This document shows, one piece after another, positions 18,509 through 26,223 of a stretch of 64,000 bases of DNA; position 1 is the stretch's first letter, and every line of letters begins with the position of its first letter. The DNA is from Mesorhizobium sp. SARCC-RB16n. Lineage in GTDB: Bacteria > Pseudomonadota > Alphaproteobacteria > Rhizobiales > Rhizobiaceae. The stretch spans positions 1-64,000 of the forward strand of contig NZ_ML703277.1 of the NCBI RefSeq assembly GCF_008520305.1, written 5' to 3'. The notes under the pieces are model-generated. The model was not told the DNA's origin, ran no database searches, and saw nothing but the letters and a program-made list of their open reading frames with translations. Both the position numbers and the translations under genes were made by a program.

Positions 18509-18979
18509 TTACTGCCCACCCATTTCCTTCTTGAATGTATCGAAATCGACCTGCATGCCGTTGAAGATCGTGCTCCAGTGGCGCGTCAGCGCCGCCATCG
18601 CCACGGCTTCCTGGATCTCCTCGTCGGTTGCGCCGGCGCGCTTGGCGTCCTGCGTGTCCGACCAGATGCAATAGGTGCAAGGGATTTGTGCCGCCACGGC
18701 CAGGGAGATCAGCGACTTGACCTTGGGCGGCAGCGCCGTCTTGTCGCTGAGTTCGATGGCCTTGACCTCGGCCCAGGCACCGGGCAGACCGGTTTTGGGA
18801 AACTGCTTCACAAAGCTCGGTACACCGCCCATGGTCGACTGGATGTCCTTGAGGGTTGCATCATAGTCGTCGGCATGGGCCGGCGCGGTGCCGAGCGACA
18901 GCACGCAGGCCGCGGCGGCGAACAGGAACGCACGTTGGGATGAAGACTGCACGGATTTGACGATGCGATGATACGACAT
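18509..18979 (-). CDS. Exported carboxymuconolactone decarboxylase (AhpD-like) family protein
   Basis: A 156-residue protein with a signal peptide ending AHA-DD (residue 36) and a CMD-type all-helical domain. The thiol motif CTYC (101-104) of AhpD-type peroxide-reducing proteins is present, but the Glu three residues before it is replaced by Gln and the usual His after the CxxC is absent, so activity is uncertain. LISLAVAAQIPCTYC..AGATDEEIQEAV is the family core. It is divergent from a TetR gene across an 85-base gap holding two matching palindromes, so it is very probably controlled by that regulator. A periplasmic redox or detoxification role is likely. Confidence 0.85.
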   Translation of the reverse strand: MSYHRIVKSVQSSSQRAFLFAAAACVLSLGTAPAHADDYDATLKDIQSTMGGVPSFVKQFPKTGLPGAWAEVKAIELSDKTALPPKVKSLISLAVAAQIPCTYCIWSDTQDAKRAGATDEEIQEAVAMAALTRHWSTIFNGMQVDFDTFKKEMGGQ

Positions 18980-19004
18980 GGTTTTCTCCTCTGGTCTTTG
19001 TTAG

Positions 19005-19019
19005 CCTTACGATGTAAGG
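19005..19019. promoter_or_regulatory. TetR-type operator, copy 1
   Basis: CCTTAC-GAT-GTAAGG is a perfect 15-base inverted repeat. Its centre is 31 bases, about three helical turns, from a second copy (19037-19049). It lies 26 bases upstream of the CMD-like gene start, where binding would block transcription. Confidence 0.75.
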
Positions 19020-19036
19020 TGACTGCGAAAATGAAC

Positions 19037-19049
19037 CTTACACTGTAAG
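19037..19049. promoter_or_regulatory. TetR-type operator, copy 2
   Basis: CTTAC-ACT-GTAAG repeats the arms of copy 1 with a different 3-base centre. It lies 16 bases upstream of the TetR ATG at 19065, consistent with autorepression together with control of the divergent gene. Confidence 0.75.
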
Positions 19050-19064
19050 TTGTCAAGCGGCGCA

Positions 19065-19757
19065 ATGGATCAATCAATCAAGAAAAAGAGAGCGCGCGGG
19101 CGTCTGTCTCGCGAAATGATCGAGGACGCGGCTTTCGAAGTGATCGAGAGGGAGGGCCTTTCCGGCTTTTCGATGCGCAAGCTGGCGGCAGCACTTGGTT
19201 GCGAGGCGATGAGCATCTACCATCACTTTCCCTCGCAGGCGCACCTCTTTGAGTCGCTGGTCGACAGGTTGATTGGTCCGTTGAAGATGCCGGCTCCGGA
19301 TCTGCCATGGCGCCAGAGGATGCGCATGGCTGTATTGGATTATCGGCGTATCGGTCGCGAGCATCCGGCCTTCGCGAGCTATTTTCTCAGCTACCGGATG
19401 AATTCGCCCATTTGCCTTTCCTATATCAACAACATCGTAGGCTTGTTCAATGACGGCGGCTTCGATCAGGAAATGGCCGCAAGGCTGTTCCGTGCGGTCG
19501 GGTACTATCTGGGGGGGGCGGTGCTCGACGAGACCGCCGGTTATTCAAAGGGCCCGTCGGCGGTCACAACGGTCAGCAGTGAGCAGCTTGAGCGCGATTT
19601 CCCCAACATCGCCACCGCGGGCCGCTACTTCGGCACCGCTGAATTCGACAAAACCTTCGATCTTGGCCTGGAGATGCTTCTGGACGAGATGGAGCGGATC
19701 CGCACTGCTACCCTGGACAGATCCGCGCAAGGCGGCAGCCCTAGCGAGCAGAAGTAG
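19065..19757 (+). CDS. TetR/AcrR family transcriptional regulator
   Basis: A 230-residue regulator with a basic N-terminal arm (KKKRARGRLSR), a TetR helix-turn-helix (EMIEDAAFEVIEREGLSGFSMRKLAAALG...MSIYHHFPSQAHLFE, about residues 18-64) and a TetR_C-type ligand domain. The ATG at 19065 is preferred to an in-frame TTG five codons upstream, which would overlap the operator. The gene is divergent from the CMD-like gene, and the two operators in the shared gap make it the probable repressor of both. The small membrane-protein gene at 19777 follows after 19 bases and may be co-transcribed. The inducer is unknown. Confidence 0.9.
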   Translation: MDQSIKKKRARGRLSREMIEDAAFEVIEREGLSGFSMRKLAAALGCEAMSIYHHFPSQAHLFESLVDRLIGPLKMPAPDLPWRQRMRMAVLDYRRIGREHPAFASYFLSYRMNSPICLSYINNIVGLFNDGGFDQEMAARLFRAVGYYLGGAVLDETAGYSKGPSAVTTVSSEQLERDFPNIATAGRYFGTAEFDKTFDLGLEMLLDEMERIRTATLDRSAQGGSPSEQK

Positions 19758-19776
19758 AAATGGCCAAGGTTTTTCG

Positions 19777-20388
19777 ATGCGCTTTCTCTCTGTCCTGCTT
19801 CTGATCGCCGGCGCCGCCATCGGCATTTTCTCTCCGTGGGCTGTGAGTAATTTTTCCGGCAGGGCGGTCGGCACATACCGCGTTTATGAGGGCCGCCAAT
19901 TCCGGCCGGTGACGGTTCAACTTACCGCGGGCGATGCGGCGTTGCGGGTGCTGGTCGACCTGACCGCGAGGGCCGAGCGCATCGTTTCGCAGCAGCGCAC
20001 GGTGTTGACACTGACCGCCGCCACCAACGGCCGCACGGTGCTTGCCTCGACGCTGCAGTTCAACCACGTGGACAATCCGCGCCAGGCCGGCCCGCAGCTG
20101 CCCGACAAGATCTTTCGCGACGAGGCCGGCCTGATTGCCACCGTCAGCCCCGGCGCTTACGTCTTCACTGTCGGCCCGGGCGATGCCGAGGACATACCGA
20201 TGCGAGCGGTCGACCTTGTCTTGCGCTCCGGCGCAGGCGAGATCGACGGTCGCGCGCGGCCGATAGGCTTCTCGCTGATGGCGGTCGGCTTGATCGGTTT
20301 CCTGCTGTCCCTGCGTTCTGGTGGCAGGCGACCGGAAAATCCGAACTCGCAACCGCCGCCGCCACGCTGGGGCAGGGGGCCAAAGTGA
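19777..20388 (+). CDS. Hypothetical membrane protein with N- and C-terminal helices
   Basis: I do not recognise a named family. The 203-residue product has a hydrophobic N-terminus (RFLSVLLLIAGAAIGIFSPWAVS), a beta-rich periplasm-type middle of about 135 residues (GTYRVYEGRQFRPVTVQL... to VRA..DLVLR) and a second helix near the C-terminus (IGFSLMAVGLIGFLLSL), then a proline-rich cytoplasmic tail. It lies 19 bases after the TetR gene, and its stop codon overlaps the rlmJ GTG start (GTGA), so it is probably transcribed with both. Confidence 0.8.
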   Translation: MRFLSVLLLIAGAAIGIFSPWAVSNFSGRAVGTYRVYEGRQFRPVTVQLTAGDAALRVLVDLTARAERIVSQQRTVLTLTAATNGRTVLASTLQFNHVDNPRQAGPQLPDKIFRDEAGLIATVSPGAYVFTVGPGDAEDIPMRAVDLVLRSGAGEIDGRARPIGFSLMAVGLIGFLLSLRSGGRRPENPNSQPPPPRWGRGPK

Positions 20389-21251
20389 ACTACCGCCACG
20401 CCTACCACGCCGGCAATTTTGCCGATGTCGTCAAGCACGTCGTGCTGACGCGCCTGCTCGCCTATCTCAAGCAGAAGGACAAGGCGTTTCGTGTCGTGGA
20501 CACACATGCCGGCATTGGCCGCTACGACCTGTCCTCACTCGAAGCGCAAAAGACCGGTGAGTGGCAGGGAGGCATCGGCAGATTGATCGATGCTCCGTTC
20601 GACGCGAAGGCGGCGGCGCTGCTGGCGCCCTATCTGGAGGCGGTGCGCTCGCTCAATCCCGAGGGCGGCGTGAAGAAATATCCGGGCTCGCCGCTGCTCG
20701 CGCGCAATCTCCTGCGCAAGCAGGACCGGTTGTCGGCGATCGAACTGCACCCGAAAGACGCCGAGAGGCTGAAGACGGAGTTCGCCGGCGATTTCCAGGC
20801 AAGGGCGATGGAACTTGACGGCTGGCTGGCACTCGGAGCGCACCTGCCGCCGAAGGAAAAGCGCGGTCTGGTGCTCATCGATCCGCCCTTCGAGGAAGAG
20901 GGTGAGTTCGGCCGCCTCGTCGACGGGCTGGTGAAGGCGCACAGGCGCTGGCCCAGTGGCATCTACGCACTGTGGTATCCGATCAAGGACCGCAAGGCGA
21001 TCATCGCCTTCAGGAAAGCGCTGAAGCAATCCGGCATCCCGAAAATCCTCGACATAGAATTCGAGATCAGGCCAGCCTCTTCCGAACCAAGCCTCGATGG
21101 CACCGGCATGGTGGTGGTCAATCCGCCCTTCACACTGGAAGGCGAACTGCGAACCGTATTGCCGGCATTGCACAAATTGCTCGCTGTGGGAAAGCCGGCC
21201 CACTGGTCGATGGAATGGCTGGCCGGCGAGCAGGTCCCGCCGCCAGTATAG
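20385..21251 (+). CDS. rlmJ: 23S rRNA (adenine2030-N6)-methyltransferase RlmJ
   Basis: Methylates A2030 of 23S rRNA using SAM. The 288-residue protein begins MNYRHAYHAGNFADVVKH, the RlmJ signature, has the SAM-binding VVDTHAGIGRYDL near residues 37-49 and the catalytic LIDPPFEE at about 165-172 (the DPPF motif of N6-adenine methyltransferases). Length matches the family at about 280. Translation starts at GTG (20385), overlapping the upstream stop by four bases. A strand-matched gap of 186 bases follows. Confidence 0.93.
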   Translation: MNYRHAYHAGNFADVVKHVVLTRLLAYLKQKDKAFRVVDTHAGIGRYDLSSLEAQKTGEWQGGIGRLIDAPFDAKAAALLAPYLEAVRSLNPEGGVKKYPGSPLLARNLLRKQDRLSAIELHPKDAERLKTEFAGDFQARAMELDGWLALGAHLPPKEKRGLVLIDPPFEEEGEFGRLVDGLVKAHRRWPSGIYALWYPIKDRKAIIAFRKALKQSGIPKILDIEFEIRPASSEPSLDGTGMVVVNPPFTLEGELRTVLPALHKLLAVGKPAHWSMEWLAGEQVPPPV

Positions 21252-21437
21252 CCGCCTTCGAACGCCGCGCTCGTTACGACCGCACGATCCGCCTCCTGGG
21301 GAACTTTGCCGTTACCTGCGGATTGCTGCTTACAGCAACAGTTCGGCGTCGGTTTCTGGAAACCATTGTTTCGGCAATCGCTTGACCGCCGCCAAGCGAA
21401 TCCGCACAGTACGCGGAATCGACCTTGAGAGGCTGCC

Positions 21438-21890
21438 ATGACTCGCTTCGCCAACTCCGCACTTGCTGCCCTGATTTCGCTCTGCACGCCCCTTGCCGCG
21501 CCTCTCGGTATCACCCAGGCGGTCAAGGCGGCTGACCTCGCCGTCTATTCCGGGGACGACGGCAGTGTCTGCGGCGAATCATGGGTACTGAGCAAGATCA
21601 CGCATCGGTTCTCCTACCAGGTACATCACGTGCCGCATCTGCCCGACGTCGCTATCACCGATTTTCGCGACATTCGCCAGCACCGCTATCAGCAGGCGAG
21701 CGAGGAATGGCCGATCGGCCGTCACTATTGCCGGGCAACCGTCAGCCTGTCGGATGGCCGGGACCGGTCGATCTTCTATCTGATCGAGGAAGGCCAGGGT
21801 TTTGCCTCGATCGGCGACAATGTCGAGTTCTGCGTCTCGGGCTTCGATCGCTGGATGGTCTATAACGGCCGTTGCCGCGTCTTGCGCTGA
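21438..21890 (+). CDS. Small exported protein of unknown function
   Basis: A 150-residue product with a plausible signal peptide (MTRFANSALAALISLCTPLAAPLGITQAVKAAD) and a mature domain with four cysteines (CGESWVL, HYCRATV, EFCVSG, GRCRVLR), likely two disulfides in the periplasm. Segments such as ITHRFSYQVHHVPHLPDVAITDF, with many histidines, could bind metal. I cannot name the family; similar short exported proteins are common in rhizobia. The ATG at 21438 follows GAGAGGCTG. A hairpin 30 bases past the stop may end transcription. Confidence 0.8.
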   Translation: MTRFANSALAALISLCTPLAAPLGITQAVKAADLAVYSGDDGSVCGESWVLSKITHRFSYQVHHVPHLPDVAITDFRDIRQHRYQQASEEWPIGRHYCRATVSLSDGRDRSIFYLIEEGQGFASIGDNVEFCVSGFDRWMVYNGRCRVLR

Positions 21891-21919
21891 ACGCGTCTCT
21901 TCCTTCCAGATCTTTTTTC

Positions 21920-21951
21920 GCGCCTGCTGCCTGAAGGGTCGCAGGCGCTTT
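21920..21951 (+). terminator. Probable terminator hairpin
   Basis: GCGCCTGC and GCAGGCGC pair perfectly with a 13-base loop and are followed by TTT on the plus strand. It sits 30 bases after the stop of the exported-protein gene and between two convergent genes. The T run is short, so efficiency is uncertain. Confidence 0.4.
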
Positions 21952-21989
21952 GGTGTCCTGTGTTGACAGGTGTTCGCTCGATCGCAGTG

Positions 21990-22301
21990 CTACTTCCTGC
22001 GTTGCGGCGCTTGGGCTTGATCGATGATCTTGCGAAGAAAGGCAATGTGACCGCGAAAGGCCCGCCGCCCGGCCGTTGTGGCCCTGATCCGTGTCTGCGG
22101 CCGACGTCCGACAAAAAGCTTTTCAATATCGACATAGCCAGCCCTGGCCAGCGTATCGAGATGTGCGCCGAGATTGCCGTCGGTGGCCTCGATCATGGCC
22201 TTCAACTGGGTGAACTCCAGCGCCTCGCGCCTCTCCAGCGTGTTCAGGACGGCCATGATCCTGAGCCGCGTCCTCTGGTGGATAATGTCGTCGGCGCTCA
22301 T
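21990..22301 (-). CDS. Winged-helix transcriptional regulator (HTH_34/MarR-like)
   Basis: A 103-residue single-domain regulator: MSADDIIHQRTRLRIMAVLNTLERREALEFTQLKAM (helices 1-2), then TDGNLGAHLDTLARAGYVDIEK (recognition helix, about 41-62), the wing FVGRRPQTRIRATTAGRRAF and a closing helix. The T.GNLxxHLxxLxxAGYV pattern is that of HTH_34-type winged-helix proteins. ATG at 22301 has a TTGGAG Shine-Dalgarno; the longer open frame upstream is not needed. It is a lone gene, with a perfect 37-base palindrome 116 bases upstream that may be its operator. Confidence 0.85.
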   Translation of the reverse strand: MSADDIIHQRTRLRIMAVLNTLERREALEFTQLKAMIEATDGNLGAHLDTLARAGYVDIEKLFVGRRPQTRIRATTAGRRAFRGHIAFLRKIIDQAQAPQRRK

Positions 22302-22416
22302 CAATGGGCTCCAATGCGGCAAAGCTTGGGCTGCCGCCGTGTGACTCGGCAATCTCTGCCACCGGTGATGTTACTTGCCTTTGTATGACCGAAATCGAAG
22401 GCGCGATCACGTCCCT

Positions 22417-22453
22417 TGACAGAATACTCTGCAATACGGAGTATTCTGTCAAT
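22417..22453. promoter_or_regulatory. Perfect 14-bp-arm inverted repeat upstream of the winged-helix gene
   Basis: The left arm TTGACAGAATACTC (22417-22430) and right arm GAGTATTCTGTCAA (22440-22453) match perfectly around a 9-base centre; a smaller palindrome AATAC-GGA-GTATT (22434-22446) is nested inside. Each arm also offers a TTGACA box on its own strand. It lies in the 552-base gap 22302-22853, where I see no gene. It is likely an operator/promoter, as no T run follows. Confidence 0.6.
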
Positions 22454-22853
22454 CGGAAAGCGGGCGCTCGAAACATGCTTGACAAGGTGATCTTCAAATC
22501 GGGCGCTGCATCGCGCTCGTGATCCGCAGGGATCGCTCGCTTGCAAAAGATGATCGCCTCGATGAGACGGCAAGTCATGATGTTCACGGCCGAAGATCAT
22601 GCGCGAAGTTGCTCGCTAATCTTCGGAGTCTGATGGCGAGCTCGCATCGGGAGTGCCGGTGTCAGATTGCCGGCGACGTCAGAAGATCAACGGCGGATTT
22701 TTCCGGAGGTGAGTGTGATTGTGTGTCGGTCGCAACCAAAATTTAAGTTGAGAAAATCATACCATTGCTTCGCTGGCTAGCGAGACGCGAGTCAGATATG
22801 CATTGCGCGCCGGGGTCATTCACGGCCATCGGCATAACGTGAAGGGGCATGAC

Positions 22854-23312
22854 ATGGCTAAGCAGTCATCTAAAGCGCCGGCATCCAAGGCACCGGCAAA
22901 GAAAGCACCCGCAAAAGCAGTCGCGGCGAAGGCCGCAACGGCAGTGAAGAAAGCAGCACCCGCCGCCAAGCCGAAGGCAACTGCTGCCAAGGCACCGGCG
23001 AAGAAACCTGCGGCAGCGGCAAAGGCCGTTGCGAAGCCGGCAGTGAAGAAGGCAGCGCCCGCGAAGGCCGCGGCGAAGCCGGCAGCGAAAGCGGCACCGG
23101 CCAAGAAGCCGGCGGCCAAGGCGGCGGTCAAACCCGCAGCGAAGAAGGCAGCGCCCGCGAAAGCCGCGGCAAAGCCGGCAGCGAAAGCGGCGCCGGCCAA
23201 GAAGCCGGCGGCCAAAGCAGCCGCGGCCGCGACCAAGCCGGCGGTAAAAAAAGCCGCGGCGCCGAAGGCAAAGGCAGCGCCTGCGAAGGCGAAGGCTCCG
23301 GCTAAGAAGTAG
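22854..23312 (+). CDS. Histone H1-like Lys/Ala/Pro-rich protein
   Basis: A 152-residue protein made almost wholly of Lys, Ala and Pro (repeats such as KKAAPAKAA and AKKPAAKAA), like the C-terminal tail of histone H1 and bacterial H1-like proteins. It should be disordered, very basic and bind DNA or RNA. It contains two consecutive 32-residue repeats. No globular domain is visible, whereas many bacterial relatives carry a HU or DUF domain. ATG at 22854 follows GAAGGGG at a good distance. Chromatin-like compaction is an inference from composition only. Confidence 0.8.
   Translation: MAKQSSKAPASKAPAKKAPAKAVAAKAATAVKKAAPAAKPKATAAKAPAKKPAAAAKAVAKPAVKKAAPAKAAAKPAAKAAPAKKPAAKAAVKPAAKKAAPAKAAAKPAAKAAPAKKPAAKAAAAATKPAVKKAAAPKAKAAPAKAKAPAKK
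23045..23236 (+). repeat. Two tandem 96-bp repeats inside the H1-like gene
   Basis: The unit starting GAAGAAGGCAGCGCCCGCGA at 23045 recurs at 23141, a 96-base (32-codon) period. The copies are nearly identical at first and diverge towards the end of the second. The repeat is in frame, so copy number could vary without breaking the gene. Confidence 0.75.
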
Positions 23313-23734
23313 ACAGATCGTTGGGCGTCCCGTGTCCTTCGGGGCACGGCAAGGACGCAAGACGCTCTAGGTCAGAGCATGTTCGGCAGCGGGTTCAGCC
23401 CTCGGGCTGATCGTCGGGAAGGGCCGAGGGGCAAGCAAAGCGAGGCGCCGGTTGGCTGCCTCGCTCGCCCGCCTCTTTCTCCTCGCCGTGGTTGGCGAAG
23501 GTCTCTGCGCGACGACTAGCGCCTGTGAAGTGTGGCGCCTGTAAACGCAGGTTTGAACACCCGGCAGCTTGCTGTCGTGGCCTGTTGATATTTTCCAGCG
23601 TACCGGTTTCAGGCGTGTCATGATGCGTGGGCGGAAACTGCGGCCGGTTTCTGGCCGCTGTTTTTTTGCACTCTGGTGATTGATCGCAACAGCTCTGCGG
23701 TCAACAGTGGACGTCCGCAAACAGGAAACCGATC
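23313..23734. other. Non-coding gap with a UUCG hairpin
   Basis: No gene is supported here; the reading frames are of low plausibility. Seventeen bases past the H1-like stop, CCGTGTCC and GGGCACGG (23330-23349) form a stem with a TTCG tetraloop and one G-T pair, possibly a 3' stabiliser or a weak terminator, though no T run follows. The promoter of the GST gene should lie near 23640-23720. Confidence 0.4.
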
Positions 23735-24331
23735 ATGCCGAAGCTGCTCTACGCGTCCACCTCTCCCTACAGTTCCAAGGTAAGGATGGCCGCGGTCTAT
23801 GCCGGGATCGCCATCGATGAGGTGCCGGTCAAGACCGAGGACAGGCCGGCCGAACTGATCGGCGCCAATCCGCTCGGCAAGATCCCGGTGCTGGTGCTCG
23901 ACGATGGCCGTTCTGTTCACGACAGCCGAGCCATCACCCAACACCTCAACCGGATTTCGAAGAACGCGTTGTTTCCACGCAATCCCGACAAGCGTCTGGA
24001 AGCGGAAGTGCTGGAGGCGCTGGCTGACGGTATCTGCGATTGCGCGCTGTCGATGGTCTACGAGCGCCGCACCCGCCCCGAAGAGATGGTCTATCAGCCC
24101 TGGCTCGACCGCCAGTGGGCGAAGATCACAGCAGCACTCGATCTGCTCAATGCCAATCCGCCAAAGCTGCCGAAGAAGATCACGGCCGGTCAGTTGGCGT
24201 TGCGTGCCTGCCTCGGCTATCTCTCGCTGCGCTTTGGCGGTCAGTGGGAGAAGGGGCACGGCCGGTTGACCCGCTGGGCAGCGCGCTTCGACGAAAAATT
24301 CCCGGAGCTCAAATCCGCGGTTCCGGCCTGA
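23735..24331 (+). CDS. Glutathione S-transferase family protein
   Basis: A 198-residue cytosolic GST. The N-terminal thioredoxin-like domain has the STSPYSSKVRMAAVYAGI start (Ser residues around 8-13 are candidates for the thiol-activating residue), the NPLGKIPVL cis-Pro loop near 46-54 and the DSRAI glutathione-contact motif (E/D-S) near 63-67. The C-terminal part is all-helical, ending RWAARFDEKFPEL. The closest resemblance is to the YibF-like group. It ends at a strong bidirectional terminator shared with the convergent Omp25-like gene. The substrate is not predictable. Confidence 0.88.
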   Translation: MPKLLYASTSPYSSKVRMAAVYAGIAIDEVPVKTEDRPAELIGANPLGKIPVLVLDDGRSVHDSRAITQHLNRISKNALFPRNPDKRLEAEVLEALADGICDCALSMVYERRTRPEEMVYQPWLDRQWAKITAALDLLNANPPKLPKKITAGQLALRACLGYLSLRFGGQWEKGHGRLTRWAARFDEKFPELKSAVPA

Positions 24332-24344
24332 GCGACCGGACATA

Positions 24345-24373
24345 AAAAAGCCGGGCGCGAGGCCCGGCTTTTT
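24345..24373. terminator. Bidirectional intrinsic terminator between GST and Omp25-like genes
   Basis: AAAAAGCCGGGC ... GCCCGGCTTTTT is a perfect palindrome with a 5-base loop, flanked by A and T runs. It can stop transcription of both convergent genes (GST from the left, Omp25-like from the right). Confidence 0.92.
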
Positions 24374-24393
24374 CGTGTCGTGGCTTGAACGAC

Positions 24394-25047
24394 TTAGAAC
24401 TTCATACCGAGGCCGAAGGTGACGCGGTTGTCCGTCGCCTTGACCTTGCCGATATTATCGAAGCTCTTGCTGCCGAAGTCGGTGTAGCGATACTCGACGC
24501 GGCCGAACACATTGTCGGTCAGCTTGATGTCGGTGCCGACGCCGGCCGTCCAGCCGATCATGGTGGCCGTGTCGCTGCCAAAGGTGTCATCTTGCACCTT
24601 GAGGCTCCTGCCGGCGAGACCGCCGGTGCCATAGAGCAGGATTTCCGGGGTCACGGCGTAACCGAGACGGGCACGCAGCGAGCCTTCGAAGCCACCCTTG
24701 GAGTGGACACCGTTGTCGTCGCCCTTGACGCCGTTGTAGCCGAGTTCGGCTTCACCGCCGTACACGAAGTTCTCCTGCTGCCACTGATAGCCGCCGAAGA
24801 CACTACCGACAAAACCCTTGGTATTGGTCGAGAAGCCGAGATCCTTTTCCTTGGTCTTGCCGCTGAAGCCGTAGCCCAGATTGATACCGGCATAGGGGCC
24901 GGCCCAGGATGCGACGGGCAGTTCGGCAACCGGTGCCGGTGCCGGCGGCTCTTCCTGGACGACGTCCGCCGCATAAGCGGTACCACCGAGGGCGAAGAGC
25001 CCGAGCGCAACAGCCAGCGGCCGTGCGAATTTAAGATTGGCTTGCAT
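24394..25047 (-). CDS. Omp25/RopB-type outer-membrane beta-barrel protein
   Basis: A 217-residue outer-membrane protein. It has a signal peptide (ending AYAAD, residue 27), a short proline-rich linker (PPAPAPVAELP), then an 8-stranded barrel opening with WAGPYAGINLGYGFSGK and closing with a terminal Phe (VTFGLGMKF), as in Omp25/Omp31 of Brucella and RopB of rhizobia. FGRVEYRYTDFG near the end is a hallmark. ATG at 25047 has an AAGGAGTAAA ribosome-binding site. Such proteins are abundant structural barrels in Rhizobiales. The gene is convergent with the GST gene. Confidence 0.92.
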   Translation of the reverse strand: MQANLKFARPLAVALGLFALGGTAYAADVVQEEPPAPAPVAELPVASWAGPYAGINLGYGFSGKTKEKDLGFSTNTKGFVGSVFGGYQWQQENFVYGGEAELGYNGVKGDDNGVHSKGGFEGSLRARLGYAVTPEILLYGTGGLAGRSLKVQDDTFGSDTATMIGWTAGVGTDIKLTDNVFGRVEYRYTDFGSKSFDNIGKVKATDNRVTFGLGMKF

Positions 25048-25458
25048 TGTTCTTTACTCCTTAAGCCACAGGACACAGGCTTGTTTCTCACGATCGCCAT
25101 CAACCCGCCCGGGGGGTGAAACGGATCTGGCGTTCGTCGGTTCCGAATGTCGTGTCAAAATACGGCTGAACCGAACCTGAACTTGGGTCATTACCCGGCA
25201 CGAATGAGGCAGAACCTTGACGTTGCATCTTCGCAACAGCGAAATGTCAGCAGCAGTTCATGCTGCGCTGCACGCGGCTTGGTGCAAGGACTCCAGCGAC
25301 CTATATTGCGGTCCGGCGGTTCCGAGTCCAGGAGGGCACGGCATGCCGAACGGGCACTTCGCCACAATATTGCCCCAGGTGCGAACGCCGTTTAACGCAT
25401 GCCGGGCCATATTTCGTCGGCGTCGCGTTTTCGAGCCGAAATTGAGGATTGACAGCAA
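25048..25458. other. Divergent non-coding gap
   Basis: A 411-base stretch between the Omp25-like gene and the SDR gene, which diverge. It should carry both promoters. The overlapping open frames have no recognisable domain or ribosome-binding site. Nothing further can be supported here. Confidence 0.5.
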
Positions 25459-26223
25459 ATGAGCAAAGCCACTGCCGTGGCGTTGGTGACCGGTGGGGCG
25501 AAACGGATCGGCAAGGCGATTGTCGAGGACCTCGCCAGCCATGGTTTTGCGGTCGCCATCCATTCCAATCGCTCGCACGATGAGGCGGATGCGCTGGCCG
25601 CGAGGATCAACCGGTCGGGCGGCCGGGCCGCCGTGATCGCGGCTGATCTGACCGACATGGACGCCGTCAGCGGCCTCGTCGGCCAGGCGGAAGCAGCACT
25701 TGGCCCAATCTCGCTGCTGGTCAACAACGCTTCGCTCTTCGTCGATGATTCAGTGGAAGATTTCGACTGGCATGCCTGGGACCGCCACTTTGCCATTCAT
25801 GTAAAGACCCCGGCGCTTTTGGCGCAGACCTTCGCTCGTTCCTTGCCGGAAGGGCAGGAAGGCCTGATCGTCAACATCATCGACCAGCGCGTCTGGCGGC
25901 CGACACCGCGCTATCTCTCCTATGCGCTGTCGAAATCGACGTTGTGGACCCAGACACAGATGTTGGCCCAGGCACTCGGACCCCGCATCCGCGTCAATGC
26001 GATCGGGCCGGGCCCGACGCTGAAGAACGTGCGCCAGGACGATTCGGATTTTGACGCGCAGGTCGCCGGCTTGATTCTAAGGCGCGGCCCGGAATTGCCG
26101 GAATTCGGCGCCACCATCCGCTATCTATGGGATGCGCGCTCGGTCACCGGCCAGATGATCGCGCTCGATGGTGGCCAGCATCTTGCATGGCAGACGCCCG
26201 ATGTGACAGGCATGGCGGAATGA
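25459..26223 (+). CDS. Short-chain dehydrogenase/reductase, pteridine-reductase-like
   Basis: A 254-residue classical SDR. It has [11 protein letters not shown] near 12-22 (the TGxxxRIG variant with Arg that marks NADPH-dependent pteridine reductase/FolM-like enzymes), NNAS near 91-94, and YALSK (Tyr/Lys of the active site, near 155-159). The usual Ser of the catalytic triad is replaced in the NIIDQR region (Asp), as in FolM/PTR1 proteins. A dihydrobiopterin/dihydrofolate reductase role is likely but not proven. The stop overlaps the uvrC start as ATGA, so the two are co-translated, an arrangement seen in other Rhizobiales. Confidence 0.85.
   Translation: MSKATAVALVTGGAKRIGKAIVEDLASHGFAVAIHSNRSHDEADALAARINRSGGRAAVIAADLTDMDAVSGLVGQAEAALGPISLLVNNASLFVDDSVEDFDWHAWDRHFAIHVKTPALLAQTFARSLPEGQEGLIVNIIDQRVWRPTPRYLSYALSKSTLWTQTQMLAQALGPRIRVNAIGPGPTLKNVRQDDSDFDAQVAGLILRRGPELPEFGATIRYLWDARSVTGQMIALDGGQHLAWQTPDVTGMAE

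Noticed and set aside
23045-23236. Repeat array resembling CRISPR
   Set aside because: The repeats are a continuous in-frame Lys/Ala/Pro-coding sequence with no distinct spacers.
23367-23720. 117-codon minus-strand frame between the H1-like and GST genes
   Set aside because: No ribosome-binding site, no domain and Arg-rich composition typical of non-coding GC-rich DNA.
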